DNA of 47,957 nt from Gammaproteobacteria bacterium. GTDB lineage: Bacteria; Pseudomonadota; Gammaproteobacteria; Steroidobacterales; Steroidobacteraceae. Made by a program: the position numbers and the translations under genes. Positions 31,530 through 40,205 of the stretch are shown here, piece by piece; the stretch's first letter is position 1, and every line of letters begins with the position of its first letter. The DNA lies in contig JAURLT010000154.1 of NCBI GenBank assembly GCA_030831085.1, positions 1 to 47,957 on the forward strand, in the 5' to 3' direction. The notes beneath the pieces were generated by a model, which saw nothing but the letters and a program-made list of their open reading frames with translations, ran no database searches and had not been told where the DNA came from.

Positions 31530-33264
31530 AAACACCGCCCTGCTGGAGCAGCTGTGCATGGGTGCCACGCTCGACCACCCCTCCCTCGTCCATCACCAGG
31601 ATCAGGTCAGCCCTTTCGATGGTCGACAGGCGGTGGGCGATCACCAGCGTGGTCCGGTCGCGGACCAGATCGTCCAACGCGGACTGGATGACACGCTCCG
31701 ATTCAGAATCGAGCGCCGAGGTCGCCTCATCCAGGATCAGGACCGGCGCATCCTTGAGCAAGGCCCGGGCGATCGCCACGCGCTGGCGCTGCCCCCCAGA
31801 AAGCAGCGAGCCGCGCTCGCCCACGCGCGTATCGAGGCCCTGTGGCAACGCATTGGCGAACTCCAGCACGTGTGCCATGCGCGCAGCCCGCTCGACTTGT
31901 TCCGGGGTAGCTGCGGGAGCGCTGTAGGCAATGTTATTGCGGATGGAGTCGTCAACCAGCGCTACCTCCTGGCTGACCAGGCTGACCTGCGCGCGCAGGT
32001 CGGCCAACGCGTAGTCACGCACATCCACGCCGTCCAGCAATACCTCGCCGCCGGTCACGTCGTAGAACCTCGGAAGCATGCCAACGAGGGTCGACTTGCC
32101 GCTCCCGGAGCGCCCGACGATGGCCACCACCTGACCTGGACTGGCCGAGAAACTCACGCCATCGAGTGCACCGTCGCTGGCTTCTGTATACCGAAAGGAC
32201 ACCTCGCGAAACTCGACCCGACCTTCGGCCCGCGTCAGCCTGCGTTCCCCACCCACGGGTTCGCGTGGCGCGTCGAGGATCTCGAACACGCTCTGACCCG
32301 CCGCAATTCCCTGCTGCAGCGGGCCCACCACGCTGACCAGTCGCCTGAGGGGTGCAGTCAATAGCAGCAAGGCCGCCAGGAAGGAACTGAACTCGCCGAT
32401 GGAAAGCTGGCCGGCCAGCACCTGTCTGATGGCCGCGTACAGCACCGCAGCCAGACCCAGGGCCGCGATCATCTGGACCACCGGATTGGAGACCGCTTTT
32501 ACCGTCACCAGGCGCATGTGGCTATGGCGATTGTGCTCGTTCACGGCCTCGAACAGGCGCGCCTCACGCGCCTGGGCGTTGAAGACCTTCACCATGCGCT
32601 GGCCTTCCAGGGCCTCCTTGGCTACCCGCGTGACGTCGCCCATGGAGGCCTGGATGCGGTGACTGTAGCGGCGGAACAGGCGACTGGTGGTACGGATCAG
32701 CCCGACGATGAACGGCGCGACCGCCAGCGCGAACACCGACAGCCGCCAGTTCATGTAGAGCAGCCAGCCGAGCAGCCCGATGATGGTAAGGCTGTCACGG
32801 ATCATGGTGGTGACCGCGTTGGTTGCTGCCTCTGAGACCAACTCGACGTTATAGGTCAGGCGCGAAAGCAGCGGCGCCACGCCGTGGGCGTCGTAGTAGG
32901 CAGCCGGCAGGTGCAGGTAGGCGGCGAAAATTTCCCCACGCAGGCGCTTGATGACCTGGCGGCCCACCCAGCCGGGCGCGTAAACGGCCAGGTAGTCGCC
33001 CACCCCACGGACCAGGAACAACACCAGGATGCCAACGGGGACCAGCGACAACACCGCCGGATCACGCTCGACGAAGGCGCCGTCGAGGAATTCCTTGACC
33101 AGCCACGCAAAGCCGGTGTCGACCGCCGCGAACATCGCCATGCCGAGCACGCCCACCGAGAACACCCCGAGGTGCGGACGCGCATAGCCGAGCAAACGGC
33201 GATAGATAGCCAGCCCGTCCAGGTTGAGGGGCGGCAGGTTCGGATCCCGCTTATTCTTTTTCAC
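31495..33264 (-). CDS. msbA: Lipid A flippase, ABC transporter
   Basis: A 589-aa half-transporter that flips lipid A-core across the inner membrane. Six membrane segments occupy about 1-310. The ATPase domain has Walker A GRSGSGKST (384-392), the Q-loop SQE, the signature LLSGGQRQRVAIARALL and Walker B VLILDEATSALD followed by the switch His in IAHRLST. Context (lpxK directly downstream, exbD upstream with a 14-base overlap) supports MsbA over other exporters. Confidence 0.95.
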   Translation of the reverse strand: MKKNKRDPNLPPLNLDGLAIYRRLLGYARPHLGVFSVGVLGMAMFAAVDTGFAWLVKEFLDGAFVERDPAVLSLVPVGILVLFLVRGVGDYLAVYAPGWVGRQVIKRLRGEIFAAYLHLPAAYYDAHGVAPLLSRLTYNVELVSEAATNAVTTMIRDSLTIIGLLGWLLYMNWRLSVFALAVAPFIVGLIRTTSRLFRRYSHRIQASMGDVTRVAKEALEGQRMVKVFNAQAREARLFEAVNEHNRHSHMRLVTVKAVSNPVVQMIAALGLAAVLYAAIRQVLAGQLSIGEFSSFLAALLLLTAPLRRLVSVVGPLQQGIAAGQSVFEILDAPREPVGGERRLTRAEGRVEFREVSFRYTEASDGALDGVSFSASPGQVVAIVGRSGSGKSTLVGMLPRFYDVTGGEVLLDGVDVRDYALADLRAQVSLVSQEVALVDDSIRNNIAYSAPAATPEQVERAARMAHVLEFANALPQGLDTRVGERGSLLSGGQRQRVAIARALLKDAPVLILDEATSALDSESERVIQSALDDLVRDRTTLVIAHRLSTIERADLILVMDEGGVVERGTHAQLLQQGGVYAALHRMQFSV

Positions 33265-33667
33265 TGACCGTCGCTATGTTGACCCGATTGAAGCCGGTTC
33301 TCGCGACCGCGTCCATGGCCGTGACCACCGCTTGATGCGAGGCACGGCCATCCGCGCGGATGACGACCGGCTGATCCCGAGTGCCCTGGCCTACTTTCTC
33401 AAGGGCACGCTCCAAGGTCTGAGGCAGTGCATCCACCAGCGGTTGTTCGTTGACCCGGTAGGCGCCCTCGGCGGTCACGGTGACCACCACCGGCTCCTCA
33501 GCGGCAGCCAGCGGGCGCTGGCTGGCACTGGGCAGCTCCACCCGCAGGCGCGACTCATCAACGAAAGTGGTCGAGACCATGAAAAAAATGACCAGCAAAA
33601 GGACGACGTCAATCAGCGGCGTCAGGTTCAGGTCCGGCGACTCACGCCGCCGGGGGTCCAGCTTCAT
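33251..33667 (-). CDS. exbD: ExbD/TolR-family protein
   Basis: A 138-aa protein with one N-terminal membrane segment (LTPLIDVVLLLVIFFMVSTT) carrying the essential Asp of the family, followed by a periplasmic domain (VVVTVTAEGAYRVN; VVIRADGRASHQAVV). It works with the ExbB-like protein as a proton-driven motor, usually for TonB or Tol. The start overlaps the exbB stop by four bases and its end overlaps msbA. Confidence 0.93.
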   Translation of the reverse strand: MKLDPRRRESPDLNLTPLIDVVLLLVIFFMVSTTFVDESRLRVELPSASQRPLAAAEEPVVVTVTAEGAYRVNEQPLVDALPQTLERALEKVGQGTRDQPVVIRADGRASHQAVVTAMDAVARTGFNRVNIATVSEKE

Positions 33668-34290
33668 GGCTTGCCGGCCCCACTCGCCTGCAGCCGATCA
33701 TAGGCCTGTACCAGTTTCATGGCCTCCTTTTCCATGTCGATGACCAGCCGGTCCACCCTGCCACGCAGGTAACGATGGGCGATCAGGGCGGGAATGGCCA
33801 CGATCAGCCCGGTCGCCGTCGTAATCAGTGCCTCGCCAATTCCCCCGGACAACACCTGCGGATCACCCACGCCCTCGACCGTGATGGCCTCGAAGGCCGA
33901 GATCATGCCGGTGACCGTCCCGAGCAGTCCGAGCAGCGGCGTGACGGCTGCAATGGTGCCCAGTGCGTCGAGGAAACGTTCCAGCTCGTGAACGACGTGG
34001 CGCCCGGTGTCCTCAATGACTTCCTTCATGATGTCGCGGCCGCGATCGCGATTGGCCAGCCCGGAGGCGAGCACCCGCCCCAGCGGCGAGTTCTGCTCCA
34101 GCGCCTCGACATGGCGATCGGTGAGAGTGCGGGTCTGGACCAGCTTCCAGATCTTGTCAGTGAGCTCGGCCGGGTTGACCCGCCGCGGACTGAGGGTCCA
34201 CAGGCGCTCGACCACGATTGCCACGGCTACCACCGAACAGAGCAGGATGGGCCACATGAGTGGGCCGCCGGCCCGAATGATCTCCCACAT
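33664..34290 (-). CDS. exbB: ExbB/TolQ/MotA proton-channel protein
   Basis: A 208-aa inner-membrane protein with three segments: MWPILLCSVVAVAIVVERLW, then FLDALGTIAAVTPLLGLLGTVTGMI and GEALITTATGLIVAIPALIA. The GLLGTVTGMI and EALITTATGL motifs are family hallmarks. It forms the stator with ExbD. No tonB is adjacent, as is common for this comEC-linked pair in pseudomonads and relatives. Confidence 0.93.
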   Translation of the reverse strand: MWEIIRAGGPLMWPILLCSVVAVAIVVERLWTLSPRRVNPAELTDKIWKLVQTRTLTDRHVEALEQNSPLGRVLASGLANRDRGRDIMKEVIEDTGRHVVHELERFLDALGTIAAVTPLLGLLGTVTGMISAFEAITVEGVGDPQVLSGGIGEALITTATGLIVAIPALIAHRYLRGRVDRLVIDMEKEAMKLVQAYDRLQASGAGKP

Positions 34291-34326
34291 GGAGCAGGAT
34301 GATAACCGCTGGCGGAGTCGCGTACA

Positions 34327-36558
34327 TCATTGCCGGTTCCACCAGCGTCCGCCTGCCACGCGCCAGCCGCGGGGGCCGGCACCGCAGCGTCCCCGCCGCG
34401 CTTCGAACAGCAGCGCCCCGTCGCGGCCCGTATCGAGCACCTCGGCGCCCGCGGCCCGCCAGCGTGCCACGACCTCCGGCTTCGGCAGCCCCCAGCGGTC
34501 ATCGAAACCACTGGAAACAAGCGCCCAGCGCGCTCCCACCGCAGCCACCAGGGCTGCGCCCGATGAGGTCGCGCTACCGTGGTGGGGCACCAGCACCAGG
34601 TCGGCCCGCGGAAGCTGTCGCAGCAGGGCCGCCTCCCCTCGACGCTCGGGATCGGCCAGCAGCAGGACGCTGCATCCGGCGCTTGTCACTCTTATGGCAC
34701 AGGAGGCGTCGTTGCCGTCCAGGGCAGCGTCGGCCGCCGGATGTAACACCTCGAATTCCACACCCGACCAGTGCCAGCGCCGGCCGGCCACGCAGGCTTC
34801 GTCGACCCCGACCTCCTCGGGACCGAGAATCCAGCCAACGGCCAGGCTGCGCACCAGGTCGTCGAGCCCCCCTGCATGATCGCGGTCGGCATGGCTGATG
34901 ACGGCCAGATCAAGGCGTCGTATGCCCTGGCTACGCAGGTAGGGAATCAGCGAATAGGCGGCTGCAGATCCTCCCTCCCATGCAGGTCCCACGTCGAACA
35001 CCATGACCCGTCGGGAAGTTTCAAGAACCGCGGCCAGTCCATGTCCGACATCGAGCACCCGCAGCCGGAATTCCCCCTGCCCCGGCCGCACCGGCGTCTG
35101 CAGCAGCACGGTCATGAGCAGCGCCAGGGCCAGCCAGCGAGTGGCCGGCAGGGGCACCACGACGGCCATCAGCACGCCAAGCATCGACAAGCCGGCCAGC
35201 CACGGCGGCGGTGCCGCCAGCCAGCTCATCGCCAGCGGATGCGCAGCAATGGCCGACAACGGACCCCACGCCGGCTCCAGCCATCGGCCGAGCATCGCCC
35301 AGAGAGCTTGGGCCGCTGCGGGCCACACGGGCATCAGCGCGAGCGCCAGCAGCAGCAGCGGCAACAGCAGGAAGGAAAACACCGGGATGGCCGCCAGGTT
35401 GACCAGTGGCCCGACCCGCGAATAGCCGCCGAATACGGCCATCGAGACCGGAATGAGGGCGAGCGAGAGGCTCGCCTGCAGCTTGAGGAATCCCCACAGC
35501 CCGGCACTCGACCAGGCAAACACCAGGATCAGTACTGCGACAAACGACAACCAGAAGGCGGCGGAGCCCATCTCCAGCGGTGCAGGCAGGATGATAGCCA
35601 GTGCGCAGGCCCCCACCAGGTCAGCGGCCGAGACCTGCCGACGGCCGAGGTAAACGAGCGCCACCATACTGACCGCGATGGCGGTCCTGAGCGTGGGCAG
35701 GGAGGCGCCTGCAAGCAGCGAATAAGCCCAGGTCGCCATCACCACCAGCACGGTCCGGCAAGCCGGCCAGGCCGAAGCCCAGCGCGCGGAACCGACGGCA
35801 CGGAAGGCCAACTTGAGTGACCATGCGACCACCACGGCAAAGGCCGTGACATGCAGGCCGGAAATGGCGATCAGGTGAGCCACTCCCGTCTTGATGAAGG
35901 CCTCCCGCAGGTCGCGCGGAATGTCGCCCCGCAGGCCGACCGCCAAGCCCTGCAACACGGCGGCTGAGTCTGGTGCCTCCACGGCCTCGGTGATGGCGGC
36001 ACCGACCACCTCACGCATCCGCTGGATCGGCCAGCCATCGGCGGCGGCCTCCCGGCGGGGCTGTCCGTCGCGGGGCGCCACATAGGCCGTGGCCGCGTAG
36101 CCGCGGCGCAGCAGGTCGAGCTCCCGGTCGAACACCCCCGGATTGAGGTGCGCCCGGCGGCAGCGCAGGCGCAGCGGTAGTCGCCAGCGCTCGCCAACCG
36201 CTGGCGCCTCGCTTGCCTCGTACCAGGCCACCCGCAGCTTGAGTGAGGGTCCGCTCCCGAGGGTCTGGAAATCGAAGTCCAACTTGCCCGGGCGCTGCTC
36301 CGGGACGGAAACGATCCTGCCGCTGGTCTCCAGTCGCTGCCGTTGTTCAGTGCAGGGCGGTTCGCCGTCTAGCGCAAAGTGGCCGTGCAGGCAGGCCAGC
36401 AGGAAGCCAAGTATCGCGCTGCCGACCAAACGCCAGCGAACCGTCAGGGACAGCACGGACAGCCCTGCCAGCAGCGCGAGCAAGCCGACCCCGGGCAGGG
36501 CACGCAGCCAGTAACTGGCGGAAATTCCGACCAGCAGGGCAAGGACAGGCCATCTCAC
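34327..36558 (-). CDS. comEC: ComEC/Rec2 DNA uptake channel
   Basis: A 743-aa inner-membrane protein for uptake of single-stranded DNA. N-terminal segments and an OB-like region precede the Competence domain (GVAHLIAISGLHVTAFAVVV at about 230, LAGASLPTLRTAIAV at about 280), followed by more segments. The C-terminal metallo-beta-lactamase-like domain carries HADRDHAGG (His556, Asp558, Asp560, His561). The start is GTG. The length is typical. It suggests the host is, or was, naturally competent if pilus genes exist elsewhere. Confidence 0.94.
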   Translation of the reverse strand: MRWPVLALLVGISASYWLRALPGVGLLALLAGLSVLSLTVRWRLVGSAILGFLLACLHGHFALDGEPPCTEQRQRLETSGRIVSVPEQRPGKLDFDFQTLGSGPSLKLRVAWYEASEAPAVGERWRLPLRLRCRRAHLNPGVFDRELDLLRRGYAATAYVAPRDGQPRREAAADGWPIQRMREVVGAAITEAVEAPDSAAVLQGLAVGLRGDIPRDLREAFIKTGVAHLIAISGLHVTAFAVVVAWSLKLAFRAVGSARWASAWPACRTVLVVMATWAYSLLAGASLPTLRTAIAVSMVALVYLGRRQVSAADLVGACALAIILPAPLEMGSAAFWLSFVAVLILVFAWSSAGLWGFLKLQASLSLALIPVSMAVFGGYSRVGPLVNLAAIPVFSFLLLPLLLLALALMPVWPAAAQALWAMLGRWLEPAWGPLSAIAAHPLAMSWLAAPPPWLAGLSMLGVLMAVVVPLPATRWLALALLMTVLLQTPVRPGQGEFRLRVLDVGHGLAAVLETSRRVMVFDVGPAWEGGSAAAYSLIPYLRSQGIRRLDLAVISHADRDHAGGLDDLVRSLAVGWILGPEEVGVDEACVAGRRWHWSGVEFEVLHPAADAALDGNDASCAIRVTSAGCSVLLLADPERRGEAALLRQLPRADLVLVPHHGSATSSGAALVAAVGARWALVSSGFDDRWGLPKPEVVARWRAAGAEVLDTGRDGALLFEARRGRCGAGPRGWRVAGGRWWNRQ

Positions 36559-36598
36559 CCACTGATCGTGACCCGCGCCGCTGGACGGTGGGAGCCGT

Positions 36599-37309
36599 TC
36601 AGCCGCTCAGTTCGCGCAGTTTTCCGTCCTCGAGGACCAGCCGGCGCTGCAAACGCTCGGCCAGCACCCCGTCATGGGTGACGATGACCAGGCTCGAGCC
36701 CCACTCGCGGTTAAGTTCCAGCATCAGCTCCAGCACCTGATTCGCGTTGGCCGAATCGAGGTTACCGGTGGGCTCGTCGGCCAGCACCAGCGGCGGGCGC
36801 GTGACCAGCGCCCGAGCCACCGCAGCCCGCTGCCGCTCACCTCCCGACAGTTCCGAGGGTCGATGCCCAAGGCGTGCCCCGAGGCCCACCCTGTCGAGCA
36901 CTGCGCGGGCCGACTCGAAGGCTGCCCGGCGATCCTCGTGGCGTATGAGCAGCGGCATGGCTACGTTCTCGAGTGCCGTGAACTCCGGTAACAGGTGATG
37001 AAACTGATACACGAAGCCGAGTTGGCGATTGCGCAGCCAGCCGCGCGCCGCCTCGCCGAGCAGCGCCGGATTCTCGCCGCCGATCAGGACCTCGCCGGTG
37101 GTCGGCACGTCCAGCGCCCCCATCAACTGAAGAAGGGTAGTCTTGCCGGAACCGGAGGCGCCCAAGATGGCCACGGTTTCACCGGCCTGCACCGAAAGCT
37201 GCAGTCCCGCCAGCACGGTCAGGGTCACCGGCCCCTGTCGGAACGACTTGCCGAGATCGGTGCACGCCAGCACGGGAAGGTCTTTCAAGGTAGCCTCGTA
37301 CTCAGACAT
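36599..37309 (-). CDS. lolD: Lipoprotein-releasing ABC transporter ATPase
   Basis: A 236-aa ATPase that powers release of outer-membrane lipoproteins from the inner membrane. Walker A is GASGSGKTT (50-58), the signature is [16 protein letters not shown], and Walker B is [16 protein letters not shown]. The frame is open upstream, but the ATG at 37309 ([10 protein letters not shown]) is chosen because it fits family length and overlaps the permease stop by only eight bases. Confidence 0.95.
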   Translation of the reverse strand: MSEYEATLKDLPVLACTDLGKSFRQGPVTLTVLAGLQLSVQAGETVAILGASGSGKTTLLQLMGALDVPTTGEVLIGGENPALLGEAARGWLRNRQLGFVYQFHHLLPEFTALENVAMPLLIRHEDRRAAFESARAVLDRVGLGARLGHRPSELSGGERQRAAVARALVTRPPLVLADEPTGNLDSANANQVLELMLELNREWGSSLVIVTHDGVLAERLQRRLVLEDGKLRELSG

Positions 37310-38561
37310 CGTGACGCAGGACCTCTGCCGGTTCCGTGCGGGCTGCCCGCCAGGCGGGATAGAGGGTAGAGAGCATACCGAGCGCCACTGCGATGAGCGA
37401 CACCAAGCCCACGTCTGCGGCGCGCACATCGACCGGCAGGCGGTCGATGAAATAGATGGTCTCGTCCACTAACCGGGTATCCAGCAGGGTCTCCAGTGCG
37501 CCGACCAGAACAGTCAGGTTGAGGCTCAGCAGCAACCCGCCCGCTACGCCCAGCAGCGTCCCGAGCAGCCCGATCACCGTGCCCTGCGCGAAAAACACCG
37601 AAAGGATGGTGCCCGGGGTCGCCCCGAGGGTGCGCAGGATGGCGATCTCGCCTTGCTTGTCGTGCACGACCATAACCAAGGTTGCCACAATGTTGAAGGC
37701 AGCGACCGCCACGACCAGCAGCAGCACCACCAGCATGATCGAGCGCGTTACCTGGATGGAGCGAAAAAAATTCGCCTGCCGTCGGGTCCAGTCGGTGATG
37801 TAAAAACCGCCTCCCTCATTGAGAGCCAGCGTGCGGACGGTCTCGGCCGCGGCAAAGGGCTCGCTGAACAGGAAGCGCAGACCGGTCACCGTATCGCCCA
37901 TCCGCAGGAACCTTTGCGCATCCTCCACGTGAACCAGGGCAAGGGTACTGTCGAATTCGTACATGCCCGCATCGAAGGTGCCTGCCACCTCGAAGCGCCG
38001 CATGCGTGGCACCACGCCAGCCGGGGTAACCACGCCATCCGGCACCACCAGCAGGACCCGATCACCCAGCGCAACACCCAGCTGACGGGTCAACTCGATG
38101 CCCAGCAGGACCCGATACCGTCCGGGTTCCAGGGCCTGCAACGAACCCTCCACGAACAGGCCCGCCAGCGAGGAGACGCCCGACTCCGAGGCGGGTAATA
38201 CGCCACGCAACTCTGCAGCCCTCGCCGTCTCGCCGCGCACCAGCATGGCGCGCCCCTCGACAAAGGGCGTCGAGGCCAGCACCCGCTCATCGGTACCGGT
38301 CGACTCCGCAAGGGACTGCCAGTCGGCCAGTCGTCCGTCCAGCGCCTCGAGGGTCGCATGCGCCGTCACGTCGAGGATGCGCTCGCGCACCTCCTGCTCG
38401 AAGCCGTTCATCACGGACAGCACGGTGATCAGCACCGCCACACCCACCGCGATGCCAGCCGTGGCGATCAGCGACACCACCCCGGTAAAGCGCTCGCCTG
38501 AGCGCAAGCGCAGGTAGCGACGGCCGATCCACACTGGCAACGGCGACTGCGGCCTAGTCAT
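37302..38561 (-). CDS. lolC/E: Lipoprotein-releasing permease LolC/LolE (second copy)
   Basis: A 419-aa permease with a first membrane segment ([20 protein letters not shown]), the [21 protein letters not shown] motif, a periplasmic domain (about 50-270) and three C-terminal segments in an FtsX-like domain ([28 protein letters not shown]). The start at 38561 ([20 protein letters not shown]) overlaps the preceding paralogue by eight bases. The two paralogues plus LolD form a LolCDE complex; I do not assign which is C and which is E. Confidence 0.94.
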   Translation of the reverse strand: MTRPQSPLPVWIGRRYLRLRSGERFTGVVSLIATAGIAVGVAVLITVLSVMNGFEQEVRERILDVTAHATLEALDGRLADWQSLAESTGTDERVLASTPFVEGRAMLVRGETARAAELRGVLPASESGVSSLAGLFVEGSLQALEPGRYRVLLGIELTRQLGVALGDRVLLVVPDGVVTPAGVVPRMRRFEVAGTFDAGMYEFDSTLALVHVEDAQRFLRMGDTVTGLRFLFSEPFAAAETVRTLALNEGGGFYITDWTRRQANFFRSIQVTRSIMLVVLLLVVAVAAFNIVATLVMVVHDKQGEIAILRTLGATPGTILSVFFAQGTVIGLLGTLLGVAGGLLLSLNLTVLVGALETLLDTRLVDETIYFIDRLPVDVRAADVGLVSLIAVALGMLSTLYPAWRAARTEPAEVLRHDV

Positions 38562-39744
38562 GGCGCAGGGCTTCCGCAGGTTCGACGGCGGCCGCCCGCC
38601 GCGCCGGATACCAGGTTGCCAGCGAGGTCGCGACCAACGCACCGATGGCAATCAGGAGCACGTCGCCGAGCTCCAGCCGGGAGGGAATGCGGGTGATGTA
38701 GTAGACCTCGGCATCGAAAACCTGGAAGCCGAACAGCACCTCCAGCCACGCGGCCAGGTCGGGCAGCACCTGAGCGAGAATCACTCCCACCAGCACGCCC
38801 AGTCCCGTGCCAAGCCAGCCTATGATCAGGCCCTGAAAGGCAAACACACCCACCACGCCACCCGGGGTCATGCCGAGCGTGCGCAGGATGGCGATGTCGC
38901 CACGCTTCTCGCCCACCACCATTACCAGGCTGGCGACGATGTTGAAGGCCGCTACGGCGACGATCAGCCCGAGGATCAGGCCCATCATGAGCTTCTCGAG
39001 ATGCACCGCGCGAAAATAGGCGCTGTGCTCCCGTGTCCAGTCCGAGACCTCCCAGGTCGCACCCAATCCGTCCCGCAAGCGGACCGCCAGCGCTGGTGCG
39101 GCCATCGGGTCGTCGAGGGTCAGCGACACGCCTGATGCGGCGCCCCCACCCGCGAGGGCGGCCACATCCTCGAGCGTGGCCAGGGCCAGGCTGGAGTCGA
39201 GTTCTGCCAGACCCACCTCAAAATTTCCACGCAACTCGAATGCACCGACCGCGGGCAGCAGACTGCCCGAGAGATCTGTGCGTGGAAACAGCAGGGTCAG
39301 CTCGTCGCCCGGCACGGCACCGAGACGATTCGCCAGCACCTGGCCGGTCAGCATACCCCGCTCACCAGGGGCGAGCTCGGCGGACTCCACCCCCCTCACC
39401 AGCACCGGTGCCAGCTGACCCCGATGCGATACCAGCCCCTGCAACTCGATGAACGGCTCGGCCCTCTGGATCTGCGGGTCGATGGTCCGCAGGCGGGCAG
39501 CGATCTCGACCAGTTGATCAGGTGAGGCGCCCGCTGCCCGAACACTGACATGGGCGGAGATAGACAACAATCGGCTGCGGAGTTCGGCCTCGAAACCGTT
39601 CATCACCGAGAGGACGGCAATCAAGGCCGCCACCCCCACGCACACACCGCCCACCGACACGACGGTGATGAAGGACGCGAGGGTGGAACGCCGCCCGCGG
39701 CGCGCGTAGCGCAGGCCGATTGCCGCAGGAAGGGAACGAAACAT
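38554..39744 (-). CDS. lolC/E: Lipoprotein-releasing permease LolC/LolE (first copy)
   Basis: A 396-aa permease, first gene of the lol operon. Family marks are [40 protein letters not shown] and the FtsX-like FNIVASLVMVVGEKRGDIAI with LRTLGMTPGGVVGVF. The ATG at 39744 fits the family start (MFRSLPAAIGLRYAR); a GTG six codons upstream is possible and neither has a good ribosome-binding site. The paralogue follows with an eight-base overlap. Confidence 0.94.
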   Translation of the reverse strand: MFRSLPAAIGLRYARRGRRSTLASFITVVSVGGVCVGVAALIAVLSVMNGFEAELRSRLLSISAHVSVRAAGASPDQLVEIAARLRTIDPQIQRAEPFIELQGLVSHRGQLAPVLVRGVESAELAPGERGMLTGQVLANRLGAVPGDELTLLFPRTDLSGSLLPAVGAFELRGNFEVGLAELDSSLALATLEDVAALAGGGAASGVSLTLDDPMAAPALAVRLRDGLGATWEVSDWTREHSAYFRAVHLEKLMMGLILGLIVAVAAFNIVASLVMVVGEKRGDIAILRTLGMTPGGVVGVFAFQGLIIGWLGTGLGVLVGVILAQVLPDLAAWLEVLFGFQVFDAEVYYITRIPSRLELGDVLLIAIGALVATSLATWYPARRAAAVEPAEALRHD

Positions 39745-39818
39745 GGTGGGATATTGAAACACAGGACCGGCATGAACCCGACATAGATCACTTTTTTCAT
39801 GTACTTATGCCAGAATCC

Positions 39819-39849
39819 TCGACAGTGTCCCGCTGCCGGGTGTTAAGAT
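39819..39849 (+). promoter_or_regulatory. Possible promoter of the small secreted protein and mfd
   Basis: TCGACA (39819-39824) and TAAGAT (39844-39849) with a 19-bp spacer, just before a GAGGAGG ribosome-binding site. Both boxes deviate from consensus, so this is tentative. Confidence 0.3.
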
Positions 39850-39868
39850 CCGTCGAGGAGGTACAGCG

Positions 39869-40150
39869 ATGCGTCGATCCATTCCGTTGCTGACAGCCCT
39901 GGTTTTGGCAGCCCCGCTGGCCTTGGGCCAGAACCTCGACGTGCCGGCAAGCTCGGCCGCGCGCGCCATACAGGCGGTACCCTTGCCGGGATCGAGCATG
40001 GCTGCGACAGAGGCCTCCCTCGGCGCACCCACCAACCGGCACGGCCCGGTCGGCGACCCGCCGATCACCCGCTGGGACTACCCGGGCCTGGCAGTCTTCT
40101 TCGAGTACGATAAGGTTCTGCACAGCGTCGTGATCCAGGGCGGCCGCTGA
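39869..40150 (+). CDS. Small periplasmic protein of unknown function
   Basis: A 93-aa protein with a signal peptide (RRSIPLLTALVLAAPLALGQ). The mature part has GAPTNRHGPVGDPPITRWDY and a final strand LAVFFEYDKVLHSVVIQ, a pattern like small BamE-type two-strand proteins. The GAGGAGG ribosome-binding site is strong. A stable hairpin separates it from mfd. Confidence 0.75.
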   Translation: MRRSIPLLTALVLAAPLALGQNLDVPASSAARAIQAVPLPGSSMAATEASLGAPTNRHGPVGDPPITRWDYPGLAVFFEYDKVLHSVVIQGGR

Positions 40151-40155
40151 GCTCG

Positions 40156-40179
40156 GCTGGCACCCGCTGAGGTGCCAGC
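40156..40179 (+). terminator. Hairpin between the small periplasmic gene and mfd
   Basis: GCTGGCACC-CGCTGA-GGTGCCAGC, a perfect 9-bp stem six bases after the stop. No T tract follows, so it may attenuate rather than fully terminate transcription into mfd. Confidence 0.5.
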
Positions 40180-40205
40180 GACCCTTCCAGTCCGATGAGG
40201 AACGA